Origin: Ciona intestinalis
Lineage: Eukaryota > Chordata > Ascidiacea > Phlebobranchia > Cionidae
Length of the DNA: 64,000 bases
Direction of reading: 5' to 3'
Assembly: GCF_000224145.3 (NCBI RefSeq)
Contig: NC_020175.2
Coordinates: forward strand, 4,468,363-4,532,362
Below, in pieces: positions 1-10,187 of this stretch. The first letter of the stretch is position 1. Every line of letters starts with the position of its first letter. The notes beneath the pieces were generated by a model. The model was not told the origin of the DNA and searched no databases. It worked only from the letters and a program-made list of their open reading frames with translations. The position numbers and the translations under genes were made by a program.

Positions 1-238
1 ACAGAATCAGAAGGTAGGAAAAATGTACTGCATTTCATGACTATGTATGGAGTTTTGCGGTTAATTGATTTTTGCTGTGGGGTAAACTATTTGGATGATA
101 GATTCTTGACCATTGGTTGGAATAATAAATGTTAGGTGTCTTGCCAAAGGTCACATATGTTCACAATGATATTTGTTCTATGTACATATATGCTATACCT
201 ATCAGAGGTGTCTTTTAAAACCTTGTTCAATGTTTCAG

Positions 239-2952
239 TTTGTGTGGATTGTGAGTTGAAATGGTCTGATTGGGGAGAATGTCTGGATGGAACCAGAATC
301 CGTCTTCAGTATCCTGCTGTACTGAACCAGGGAGCTGGTACGGAGTGTCCAGAATTACAGACGGAAACTGAAGGTAAGAAGAAATGCACATTATGTTTTA
401 TTGGCTGTTTTAAAATTTTGTGTAAAGACAAATATAGAAACCTTAAAAAGGAATGCCTATTTCTAGGCAAGAAAAGTTTTTAAATTTTGTATAAAAACCA
501 AAAATAACAACATTTTTCAATGATTTTTTTGCTTTTTTATCTTTGGTAGATTGTGTACATTGCGTTGTGGAGTGGGGACCATGGAGTGAGTGTTTGGATT
601 TATCGAGTTCAAGAAGTCAAATTGTGGTAACGGAAGCGGTTGGAAGTGGAGGAAGAGCTTGCCCAAAACTTCAAACAGAGATTGAAGGTATTAAACATAC
701 TAACAACCTAGATATGCGATGTATGTGCTTGAACTTGATACTCAACATAAGTGAAGTGGTTTAGGTTCCAACAATATGCCGTTATACATTGAAACATTGG
801 TATAATTCTCTTAAAAAAATAATGTAAGGCTGTTTCATCAAAAAACCCATCGGACTGGCATTCTGGTTGCAGTTTTTAAATGGCAATATATGTAGTTGCT
901 TTGTTATTCGAGTTAACTCAGGCAGTCTAAGAAATTGTCCCTAAATACATGGAACAAAACAGTGCTCACATTCTAGAATCTTTGATAACATAAACAGATA
1001 AAACGTTATTGTAGCACATTATAAGCAAAAAACTAAAATTTCCTGCGATGAACATTTCAGGTTGTTCTAATTGTGTTACTGAATGGAGTGACTGGAGCTT
1101 CTGTGTGAACCAGAAACAATCAAGAGTACAATCCATTGTTACACCACAATCGGGAAGAGGAGAACAATGTTCAACTCTTCAAACTGAAACAAGAGGTAAT
1201 TGTTTGTTACCAACAAATGCTGCTTTGTGCTTTATATATTGTTGCAAATATGAAAAGTCAGACTGATAAGAGATTTATTTTTTTCTTATGATTCACAATG
1301 TTTTTTAGCAAACTGCTTTCAAAGATTTTGTTTCGAAATGTAAACTATTTTTAAAGAAGTTTCTAACGTGTAGTTTGATATTTTAGATTGCGCTGAACCT
1401 GTTGTTGAACCAACACCAGTTCAGCCTACAGAGCCACCAACAGAGCCACCTACCGAGCCACCAACCGTGCCTCCCACCGAACCAGCCACGGAGCCACCAA
1501 CAGTGCCACCGACAGAGCCACCAACCGAGCCACCGACGGAGCCACCAACCGAGCCACCGACAGAGCCGCCAACGGAACCACCTACCGTGCCACCAACAGA
1601 ACCAGCCACAGAGCCACCAACGGAGCCACCAACGGTGCCACCAACCGAGGCAGAGACTGAAGCACCTGAAACGGATGTTCTCTGCAGATATGTCAGAAAC
1701 TTCCTCGGCCATGGAAAAGCACCTCGTGAAAGAGACTTGTTGTTGCTTGGAGATGAATCCGGAAGCATTGGTTGGTATAACTTTGAAAAGACAAAAGACG
1801 CTTTCAAGGTAAGAAATGTGCATTTCTAAATGCAATTAAGATTTAATCCTTTGGTTTTTATAATGTATTAGGCAAAACACCAAACTTTTATGTTAAATTC
1901 AATTGGTTCACCATATGTCTCATTCATTAATGTAAATAGTCTACTAAATAAGTTTCTTCATTGATTCACAGGCTGTTGCAAGGAATGTTAACGGGGGCAT
2001 TGGAGGTCAAGCAACTCAGATAGCCATGATGTCCTTCTCAAGGTGGGCACGCCTGCAGTTTGGTTTTGACCAATATGAAACTGCAGATGATGTTGTGAAC
2101 GGCATTAGTGCCACTATATTCCGTGGTGGTTACCGATCTAAAATTGGAAGTGCTCTAAAGGATGCAAATACATGGATGTTCCAACAATCACAAGGTATGT
2201 TGCTTTATCCTTACAAACCTCAATACTTGGATCTCTTTCCATTTTTGTATAAAATTCAACCTTACTGTGACCAAAAGACAAAACACAAGTTACAGTATGA
2301 AATACTTTAAATAAATCCTAAAAAATAAATATTCATCCACAAAGTAACATACTTGGTAACTCATAAGCTGGCTTAAGGTGTATGATCGGATCCATGTTAT
2401 AACAACTGTCGTTTTCCGGCCACGGGAGGATAAAGAAAATTACATTCACATACTACCTTTCCACAGGCATGAGAAGCTTCCCAGGTAATGATGAAGATGA
2501 AATAGACCATGAGATATTAATCGCAACTGACGGCTGCAGAACTTCTAATGGATATTATCTTCAAGCGGGTTTGAAAGCAATCAAGAAGCGTGGCATTAAG
2601 GTATTAGAAACAGCTGCTTTTTTCCTTTCTTTATTCTGTAAGTTCTACAGAGGCATTTGGATGTAGCCTACAGTTTTTATTATATATATACATCTATCCA
2701 TGTAGTTTTGTATTGCATATTAAAATATTTTGAAAATTTGGGCCAAACATGCAATGAACAAACTTAGTAAATTTATATTTCTTTTTTACTTCTCGCCAGT
2801 TATCAGTGCTGGCTATCTACGCCAGAGATCCACGTTGCCAGGAAACTATTCGATCAATGGTTGATGATCCTAACGATCTTTATGAAATTGGTGACTGGGC
2901 AGCACTGGTTGAAATGACAAAGCAAATAGACGCTGGTGCATGCAGGCAGTGA
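239..2952 (+). CDS. TSP1-like repeat and VWA-domain secreted protein (3' part of gene)
   Basis: Seven exons read in one frame: 239-373, 550-687, 1061-1195, 1387-1808, 1972-2194, 2467-2600, 2800-2952 (stop). The first three are symmetric phase-1 modules of about 45 residues with C-x2-C followed by W-x2-W-x2-C, like divergent thrombospondin type 1 repeats. Exon 4 carries a linker of PPTEPPT-type repeats and then opens a von Willebrand factor A domain with the MIDAS signature DESGS. The VWA domain runs through exons 5-7, with the strand motif ATDG and the ending QIDAGACRQ. The upstream exon, signal peptide and start codon lie outside the window: exon 239 needs one base from an earlier exon. VWA plus TSP modules suggest an extracellular adhesion or matrix protein; the exact orthologue is not recognised. 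AATAAA at 3396-3401 may be the polyadenylation signal. Confidence 0.85.
1423..1655 (+). repeat. Coding minisatellite (Pro-Pro-Thr-Glu repeats)
   Basis: A tandem array of 12-base units of the form CCACCAACCGAG encodes repeated Pro-Pro-Thr-Glu/Val, with occasional PATE units, inside exon 4 of the VWA gene. The high internal identity and unit length make it a likely length-variable site. Long open frames on the opposite strand and in the other frames here are by-products of the repeat. Confidence 0.85.
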
Positions 2953-3682
2953 TCTTTCACTTCTGGTCAATTTTTAAGTTTTCCGGAGTTCACTATTTCG
3001 CAACACACTATCAAACAACCTTTACATTCCTGCGTAAAATTTTTCTACAAAAAGTAAAGCCTTAGTACTTAGTTTAATATCCCAACATGTTCTCCTAATA
3101 TAGTTCCATCTACCATGTAAATAACAGACACATTCCAACGTCCATGCAGTTGACAGTTGTTCCGCTTTTTCTTCTTCACCCACTTCTGGGACCACGAGCA
3201 CAGGATTAACTGCAGTAAAACTGCTTTGTTGTGTTTTGTAACTTTAGGAAATGCAATGAGCCCAGTGCAGCCTTACTACCGTGTACCAGCTAACGTGTTC
3301 ATCTGTACATAATCACCGCTGCTTTACAGCATGTATTACATCATAATACAACATGGCATTATGCTCATGATGGTTTTGGGAAGTCATCATTGAATAATAA
3401 ACCATTACATCATGGAGCTTGCTTTAATACAACAGTGTCTCCCTGGCAGGACAGACAATAGAGTGTGGCATTGAGCCATAGAGAGATACAACACAAATTT
3501 TAAAAATATACCCTATTCAATTTTTACAAGACATATTATAAGAACTGTTGTGTAGGAATTTTTGAAAAACTTTTAAAGCAGACTTCAATAACATTGAAAG
3601 ATTATGAATCTTTTTGTCATGATTTAAAAAAGACAAGAATTATCAAAACAAATTAGCAGCAGGTGAAATGGACGAAACAAGA
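2953..3682. other. Intergenic between convergent genes (3' UTRs)
   Basis: This stretch separates the stop codon of the VWA gene (+) from the stop codon of TMX2 (-). It holds the AATAAA of the VWA gene at 3396-3401. No open frame of interest is seen. Confidence 0.6.
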
Positions 3683-6600
3683 TTATTCTTCTTTTTTTCC
3701 CTTCTTAAACTTTTTACATTTGACTAAAGATTCATCGTACAATCTGTTCATACCAAAGTCTCTTTTGATGTTTTCCTGTAAAAAAAATTAAATATAAAAA
3801 TAAAAGTACACATACAAAATAACTAAAATATGCTTTAAAAATTGTATTTATTTTTTTCATAAGAACTAAAGAAAACATATACACAGGCACTAAAAGTAGG
3901 GTGGCAGGGTGGGCAGACCATTTTTGCACTATATATGTAACTGTTACGTTAAAATTACAAACAATAAGGGGGGGGGGGAATTAATCTACTTAGTTGTCAA
4001 CTGAACAAGAAGAAAAAATATATAAGGTTTTTGGAACTAATAAAATACCTTTACAGCCCAACCTTTAAAAACACTAACTGAAACATTAACAGGCTTTAGG
4101 TTAATGGGTCAATCCTGGCCTTAATCCCCCATCACCCACATAGAATAGATTATAGAAACACACTTATTTTTAACACTAATGTAGTGCATAGCCATACACA
4201 CCTCTGTGAAAACGTATTTGACAAACTTTTTATTTGAACCTAACATCGGCCTCCAATCGACAGCTTTCCCATCTTCAAACACAATAATAGTTGGTAGCTG
4301 ATGTGACATAGTGGAAGCACTAACTCCATATCTAAAAAGATAGAAGGGAAATAAACTAACTTGCTAAAGGAAATTTTTCTACCAACAGTTTTTATAATAA
4401 ACGAAAGATAACGTACGTTTTTGCTGCTTTCGAATATTTGCCAATATCAATTTTAGCAAACTTTAAATACTTTGTTGCATATTCATTAGATAACTCAGAA
4501 AATACTGGTGAAACAGAATGACAGTGAGGGGACCATGTTGTGTAAAACAGAACAACCCAAGTTACACGTTTATCTTCTTCCAACGATTCCTGTAACAATG
4601 GTTTGAACAACTTTATTTAAAAGTAATGAAAATAAAAGAGTAGAAGACTACACCTTTTTCTTGGAAGTTCAATAAAACATTTTGCATCAAAATATATATA
4701 TATATTTTGATTTTCAATATAGGCTACCAAGTACCAATTACTCATAAATTTTAACTTTAGCATAATTTAAAAGGTAAAAAAGACTTGAAAAAAAGTAAAG
4801 CAATTGCTATGGAAATAATTAAGATTTATTCATATAATATAGGCACACAAAGTATGAGCATACTAGCATAGCAACATAATGTTACTTAGATACCAAGATT
4901 AATTAAACACTCTACAGAGCACATTCATTGTGTTGGATTAGCACAATGAATAAATAGGTCACTGATCAAAAACAAAAGAATACCATATGTTGATATGTGA
5001 GCACTGAACTACATTTTATTCTGACCAATATATATGAAAATGACCGATTCTTAGGAATAACTGTGTAGATAGTATATAGTGATGAAGTAATTTAATGGAC
5101 CAACTGGAACTTTAATCCAAGGTTTCATGACAGGTCATTGCTTAAAACTTGGGTTGCCATAGAAATTCCATTTGTATGAGTAGCAAAATATTGGAGTCAT
5201 ATGGTTTCACAAATGAAAACCCTACAGTGTAAATCATACAATTACAAATAGGAATCATATGGCAGCTTAGGACATTCCCATACAGAATAAAAAGTAATAT
5301 ATAAATATATAATATACCTGTAAAGTTGTGTCACTGAAATAAGTTAGTTCTTCTGGGCCATCAACAAAATAATCTGGAAGCAACCATACCCGAACTGCAA
5401 GAAAAAATGGTTTAACAAATTGGTTGTCCAGCAAAATACAATATTTGAATGATACTTACAGACACATAAAAGACAATACCCTATCGCGAATCTTGGGTCT
5501 AATCTATAAAATAAAACTGCGCTGGCAAGTTTTGTGTACATTAATGTACTGGTGATCATTTGTTCTGCAGAAACAGATGCTCGGTTTTTGATCACAATTA
5601 TACTGAGCAAAAACATCCCGATTTCCACTTCTCTCTGAGGAAAAAATATTAGTTAAAAAAGCCATTTAATTTTGCAAGGATTTTGTGCTACCAAAATGTA
5701 ACAGACAAAAATCAAGTCCAACCAATTGTACAATTAAAGATATATATTTTATTATTTTGCCTTAATGACATCATCAATCTCTTATTTAAAGAGNNNNNNN
5801 NNNNNNNNNNNNNNNNNNNNNNNNNNNNNNNNNNNNNNNNNNNTGGAAGTTCAATAAATTGCAACATTTTGCATCAATATATATATATGTATTTTGATTT
5901 TCAATATAGGCTACCAAGTACCAATTACTCATAAATTTTAACTTTAGCATAATTTAAAAGGTAAAAAAGACTTGAAAAAAAGTAAAGCAATTGCTATGGA
6001 AATAATTAAGGTTTATTCATATAATAGGCACACAAAGCAGGAGCATACTAGCATAGCAACATAATGTTACTTGGATACCATGATTAATTAAACACTCTAC
6101 AGAGCACATTCATTGTGTTGGATTAGCACAATGAATAAATAGGTCATTGACCAAAAACAAAAGAATGCCATATGTTGATATGTGAACACTGAACTACATT
6201 TTATTCTGACCAATATATATGAAAATGTCCGATTCTTAGGAATAACTGTGTAGATAGTATATAGTGATGAAGTAATTTAATGGACCAACTGGAACTTTAA
6301 TCCAAGGTTTCATGACAGGTCATTGCTTAAAACTTGGGTTGCCATAGAATTTCCATTTGTATGAGTAGCAAAATATTGCAGAATAAAAAGTAATATATAA
6401 ATATATAATATACCTGTAAAGTTGTGTCACTGAAATAAGTTAGTTCTTCTGGGCCATCAACAAAATAATCTGGAAGCAACCATACCCGAACTGCAAGAAA
6501 AAATGGTTTAACAAATTGGTTGTCCAGCAAAATACAATATTTGAATGATACTTACAGACACATAAAAGACAATACCCTATCGCGAATCTTGGGTCTAATC

Positions 6601-7101
6601 TATAAAATAAAACTGCGCTGGCAAGTTTTGTGTACATTAATGTACTGGTGATCATTTGTTCTGCAGAAACAGATGCTCGGTTTTTGATCACAATTATACT
6701 GAGCAAAAACATCCCGATTTCCACTTCTCTCTGAGGAAAAAATATTAGTTAAAAAAAACATTTAATTTTGCAAGGATTTTGTGCTACCAAAATGTAACAG
6801 ACAAAAATCAAGTCCAACCAATTGTACAATTAAAGATATATATTTTATATTTGCCTTAATGACATCATCAATCTCTTATTTAAAGAGAGTGAATTTGCAT
6901 GACAAATGAATTGCAACTTACCCAATCAAAGGTACATTCATTCCCCTCAAACGAAGGCATGTGTTTACACACTGGTGGTACTTTTCGTACAAGTATAAAT
7001 AACACGCTCATAATTATACTTGATATTAGGCCTGGCGTTAAAGCTTTTCTCACAGAACGTGAGTTTTTCAGGAAAAGAATCAACGGAGTGATAAGAGTCA
7101 T
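3683..7101 (-). CDS. TMX2: Thioredoxin-related transmembrane protein 2
   Basis: Six exons (transcription order): 6922-7101, then exon 2 (5460-5634 or its copy 6556-6730), exon 3 (5318-5394 or copy 6414-6490), 4417-4589, 4202-4331, 3683-3775. Using one copy of exons 2-3 gives a 275-residue protein against 296 in human. It aligns along its length with vertebrate TMX2: an N-terminal hydrophobic segment, the FDWREVEIGMFL stretch, a second membrane segment (LMYTKLASAVLFYRLD), then a thioredoxin-like domain (VTWVVLFYTTWSPHC) and SHQLPTIIVFEDGK. The redox motif is S-P-H-C (Ser164-Cys167) where human has S-N-D-C, so only one cysteine is present in both. The C-terminus ends KKEE, a KKXX-type ER-retrieval signal. 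It is expected to act in the ER membrane. The repeated exons reflect assembly, not biology. Confidence 0.93.
4662..5793. other. First haplotype copy of a duplicated contig end (TMX2 introns and exons 2-3)
   Basis: This 1132-bp block matches 5844-6887 in the same orientation with roughly 1% base differences plus small indels and one insertion of about 90 bp near 5194-5283. The two exons inside are the same in both copies at protein level. A 50-N gap separates the blocks, so this looks like an unmerged overlap of two alleles. Confidence 0.88.
5794..5843. other. Assembly gap (50 N)
   Basis: Fifty N bases. The sequence to the left ends where the second copy (6887) continues into TMX2 exon 1, and the sequence to the right restarts at the position equivalent to 4662, so the true gap size is probably negative (an overlap). 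Confidence 0.98.
5844..6887. other. Second haplotype copy of the TMX2 block
   Basis: Matches 4662-5793. It lacks the segment of about 90 bp near 5194-5283 and carries about a dozen substitutions confined to non-coding sequence. Exon copies lie at 6414-6490 and 6556-6730. It is contiguous with TMX2 exon 1 at 6922-7101. Confidence 0.88.
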
Positions 7102-8157
7102 CGTTTTTCTATCACCCTACTACAGTTCCACAGAAGATTGCACCCACTATTGCAGGACAAAGACGACATATGATGTTAATTTCGACAAATTGATATGCAG
7201 ACTATTGCACAGTATACGTAGACTATATGGACTATTATTTAGCCTATGATATATGCAAATATACAACATTACCGTTGATATAGGTAAATCTTCTGACATT
7301 CTGCTTAACTAGTATTAAAGTTTAACCTTGACAAGGTGCTGCAAAATCTGTTTTGTTTTGGCTTAATTGTCCTAGCTTTTTCTTATCTGCTGTTGGCGTG
7401 TAGTTTTTATACTGACCAGCTGTCACAATCTATAGCTTACCATTTGTCTATTTAATTATTGCTTATTAAGATTTTAAGTGTGACAACATCCATCATGATT
7501 CTTTGTACTAAAGGTTTGCTTGGCGCCACCATTTAGAATTTAGATCTCTTGCACCCTCCAGTGACTGGATTACAGTTTATTTTTTCCGCAATATGTCACT
7601 ATATAACCTTTTGTTTGTTTTGGGTGCTTTATAAAAGGCCTAATTTAACAACCTACACTGAACGACATTTTCTACACTTCGTTTAATAACTTGTTTGTGT
7701 GTCTAAAAATTACCGTATTTAAACAAGGTATCTGTGTCAGATTTAAGAATTCTCACATTGGTATACTATTCGACTATTCCAGGTGGTTGGGGGTTAAACC
7801 TGCATTTTCAATTGTTTTATTGCAGCAACTTTCCGCCCAATAACCAAATGCAGATAAACTTGAAAACTACAAAATATAGGAGCCCTAATTTCACGCAATA
7901 CAATCCACGTTATACATTTTGAACCGAACTTAGTTTTAAAGACATATTTTAAAACTTTTAACACAGACAGCGCCAGCGCGAAGTAAAACGGTTACTCTGT
8001 TACCAAAAACATGAATTACCTCACAATTAAGCGGGAGAAAACTTTTCAATAAGTGTATATTTATTTATGACAGAAACACAAAGAACCAAGCCAAATCATG
8101 TTAGTCATCCAATATTAATTTGAACTCCACGAAAACAATGAACTGAAAAGAATGTCT
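7102..8157. other. Intergenic, TMX2 upstream region and COX6A 3' flank
   Basis: No convincing coding sequence. The part just right of 7101 should contain the TMX2 promoter (minus strand). Short open frames here show no recognisable protein. Confidence 0.5.
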
Positions 8158-9181
8158 TTATTGCTCATCATAACCTTTTCCTTTGATGCCTTGGCTTCTT
8201 GGGTTATGGAATAGTGTATGTTTACCATCACCCCATGGGTATTTCTGCAGAAACAAATTGATTCAACTTAGTTATTCATCATCTTTCATTTTTGTTTGGT
8301 GAATGTATATTGGTACTTAGTATTAGCAGCAACAAGAAAATATTAAATTTTCTTATTGTGTGTATTAGAAAAAAGCAATAAAACAAAATTAAAAACTTTA
8401 ATATTGCATTATTATAGGTATATGTCTAAACAAGGAAATAAAACCTAAGCCAGAACTATTAATATTACACTGTTTTTATTGTATGTAACTGACAAAAGAA
8501 AAATATTACTTATATATATATATATATATAACCTTTGTTATCTTAATCATAATAACCCACTCAATTGAACATTTCCCTTATAAGGGATATTACAACCAAT
8601 ATGTTACTACCTTTGTCATAATACCAATGTGGGCATATTCCTTGTACTCTGGTGGAGCATGTTTCCCATGTTCCACCTCAATCATGTAGGCATTCACACC
8701 AACAGCAATAATGGAAAATGGGACCACAGTTAAGGAGAGAATGCGCATCAGTTCTGTAAAAGGTAAAGTTATTATTAAGGCAACTGGAATTCTGTTTTTG
8801 ACAAAAGTTACCAATTTTGTATATGTTTATTACGAAAAATACCAGGGGAGTATTAATATTAAAATATTAACTGTATAATTAACATGAGCTTTACTCTCAT
8901 TTCTCTGTTTTTCAAATTCTTACAAAAATCTGCAATCTCTGCTTTTGTTGGATTTTGCTACCTCAAATAATGTAAAAGCCAAGTAAAACATGATGACAAA
9001 CTCAAACAAATAATGTGAAAACTTCATACACCAAACACAATAAACATACTAAGCATTTCTATAAATTTAAACATGCAAACTCACTCATAGTTTTCTGGGC
9101 ACTTTCGAAACTAACGTCTGAAGATTGCCGGACATTTCTCAAAGCAAACCTTGTCAGGTGGGATCTCAGAAGAAAAGACAT
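8158..9181 (-). CDS. COX6A: Cytochrome c oxidase subunit 6A, mitochondrial
   Basis: Three exons (9085-9181, 8611-8753, 8158-8244) give 108 residues, the same size as human COX6A1 (109). The N-terminus MSFLLRSHLTRFALRNVRQS is rich in Arg/Ser/Leu without acidic residues, as in a mitochondrial presequence. One membrane helix follows (LSLTVVPFSIIAVGVNAYM), then the family block HAPPEYKEYAHIGIMTK and the hallmark PWGDGKHTLFHNP. It is a nuclear-encoded subunit of respiratory complex IV in the inner membrane. The gene is head-to-head with AREL1. The stop codon lies inside an AATAAA hexamer (minus strand, about 8157-8162), so the 3' UTR may be very short. Confidence 0.95.
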
Positions 9182-10187
9182 GATGATTTAGTGCCTATAA
9201 CTTTACAATCAACACTTCTAAAAACGAAGACAGTGTTTGTAACTTTTATTATTATATTAAAAACGAATACTGCAATAACTTAAATAAACGTGGCAATGTT
9301 TTAAAATTGGACATTTTAATTGTAAACAAGTTGAAGGCAGTCCTATTGTATGAGCAAATCTGAAAAATTAGTCGGAAAAACAGTATGATATGATATTGTT
9401 TTACGATTTTACTCACGTACGCACTGTATAAATTTCCAATACAAAACTTACAGGTTAAAAGGTCATGAATGCAACATCATTTTTACCACAAGATGGGAGC
9501 AAAGGAATAGTTCTGAATTGGGGACGAATAACTACATTTTAAGAGGGTGAAGTATACTGACAATATCTCTTAAAACGTTAAAATTTCAATAGTACTGTCT
9601 TTTTTAATCAGGTAGAGAATAATGTTATCGGTTTTAATTGTTTGAATCAGAGTGTTTATATACGGACTCTGGTTTGAATATGCGAGTATTCGTCAGTAAC
9701 CCAATCATTTCAGTTTCGAAATGCGTTCAAATACAACTAAATGCAATCGAACAACAGTTAAAGAATACAGTTATATACTTTTAAATCGAGTATTTAAAAT
9801 TCACAATCTTTTTAGTTCCTCATTTGAGCTTGAACAACGTTTCTTCAACGGTATACATCAGCGTTGCTCATTTCGTTGTTTGTTTACCATTCGAAAGTGA
9901 CGTCACGAAATCACGACTCGGCTCTTTACTTTCACTCTATAAGGTTATAAGCTGGCTAGCGATTAAATAGTGTTTGTAGAAATACGACATGTGAGTCGCA
10001 GCGTGGTTTAATAAAGCTGGTTTAGGTAAATATTATACACTGTGTTACACCAGACCGAAGGTAAAGCCTGCCTACACAATACGAACCTTACATTATTATT
10101 ATACGTGCGTGACTACGGACCGCTTGCTTTCCTGCTTAGACGGAAATTGACGAAAGACGAATCTTATGCTCGGCGTTTCAATGGATA
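9182..10187. promoter_or_regulatory. Divergent promoter region of COX6A and AREL1
   Basis: About 1 kb separates the two start codons, which point away from each other. A perfect palindromic cAMP-response element TGACGTCA lies at 9898-9905. The right end (to 10191) is the 5' UTR exon of AREL1, which contains only the first four coding bases. Sharing of the promoter by both genes is inferred from layout. Confidence 0.6.
9898..9905. promoter_or_regulatory. CRE/ATF palindrome TGACGTCA
   Basis: Perfect 8-base match to the CREB/ATF site, about 290 bp upstream of the AREL1 start codon and 720 bp upstream of the COX6A start. Function is inferred only from the motif and its position. Confidence 0.5.

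Noticed and set aside
1383-1835. Open frames of 128-150 codons on the minus strand and a Gln/His/Ser-rich plus-strand frame over the Pro-Thr-Glu repeat
   Set aside because: They are alternative readings of the 12-base coding repeat; only the plus-strand PPTE frame continues into the VWA domain with correct splicing.
5344-6730. True tandem duplication of TMX2 exons 2-3
   Set aside because: Gap position, allele-like differences only in introns, and protein alignment with vertebrate TMX2 all require a single copy.
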